Below, in pieces: positions 63,958 through 64,000 of a stretch of DNA of 64,000 nt; position 1 is the first letter of the stretch; every line of letters starts with the position of its first letter. The position numbers and the translations under genes were made by a program. The stretch comes from Sphingobium sp. TKS (lineage in GTDB: Bacteria; Pseudomonadota; Alphaproteobacteria; Sphingomonadales; Sphingomonadaceae), in assembly GCF_001563265.1 (NCBI RefSeq), contig NZ_CP005085.1, forward strand, positions 456,615 through 520,614, read 5' to 3'. The notes beneath the pieces are model-generated. The model was not told the DNA's origin. It did not search any database and saw nothing but the letters and a program-made list of their open reading frames with translations.

Positions 63958-64000
63958 AGATTTTCTCCCACGCTGGACGAATCGGCGCAGACTTCATGGC

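Noticed and set aside
1..64000. CRISPR arrays, tRNA or rRNA genes
   Set aside because: No regularly spaced identical repeats with unique spacers and no tRNA or rRNA-like sequence were seen by eye; the 22-bp repeats at the right end are contiguous and lack spacers.

Overview
The window looks like part of a large conjugative plasmid (or a plasmid-like integrative element) of a sphingomonad-type alphaproteobacterium. The evidence is high GC, a complete VirB/VirD4 transfer operon, a ParAB partition pair, a ribbon-helix-helix/relaxase pair, plasmid-type single-strand-binding, primase and ParB-like genes, and an iteron-like direct-repeat array at the right end. There are no rRNA, tRNA or obvious chromosomal housekeeping genes. 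The host assignment is inference from gene content and style, not from a marker gene.

Layout. (1) 0.4-13.3 kb, plus strand: a tightly overlapping type IV secretion operon (TrbM-like, virB1-B6 with an eexN entry-exclusion lipoprotein, a VirB7-like lipoprotein, virB8-B11, virD4, and a stand-alone LPD7 protein). (2) 13.4-25.6 kb, plus strand: a co-directional defence block with a type IIG (MmeI-like) restriction-modification enzyme, a YhaO/YhaN (SbcD/SbcC-like) pair, and an OLD nuclease plus UvrD helicase pair that fits Gabija. It is followed at 26.4-28.1 kb on the minus strand by an AbiE-type toxin-antitoxin pair. (3) 28.2-32.6 kb, minus strand: relaxase, MobC-like protein, parB, parA and small genes, bracketed by two copies of the same long palindrome. 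(4) 33.2-35.8 kb: a complete group II intron with its reverse transcriptase. (5) 35.9-40.1 kb: small plasmid maintenance genes, including ssb, a nuclease-fold protein, a HEPN-like protein and a DUF2493 protein. (6) 40.4-44.0 kb: an arsenic resistance operon, arsR-arsC-arsC-acr3-arsN2-arsH. (7) 44.0-51.8 kb: an ardC antirestriction gene split by a 6.9-kb element that carries three overlapping tyrosine recombinase genes and its own ardC. (8) 51.9-63.4 kb: ParB-like protein, strawberry-notch helicase, primase and ssDNA-binding protein. The helicase gene is split by a recombinase-in-trio (RIT) element with perfect 39-bp inverted repeats. (9) 63.4-64.0 kb: an AT-rich stretch and 22-bp repeats resembling an origin of replication.

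Main points. Two unrelated three-recombinase elements have each landed inside a plasmid backbone gene, and in both cases joining the flanks restores a single uninterrupted reading frame (about 307 and 1,399 residues). For the first element the exact ends, a 6-bp direct repeat and imperfect terminal inverted repeats can be read directly. The defence block lies directly downstream of the transfer operon. Two long palindromes of identical core upstream of the mob and par transcription units suggest a shared operator or partition site.
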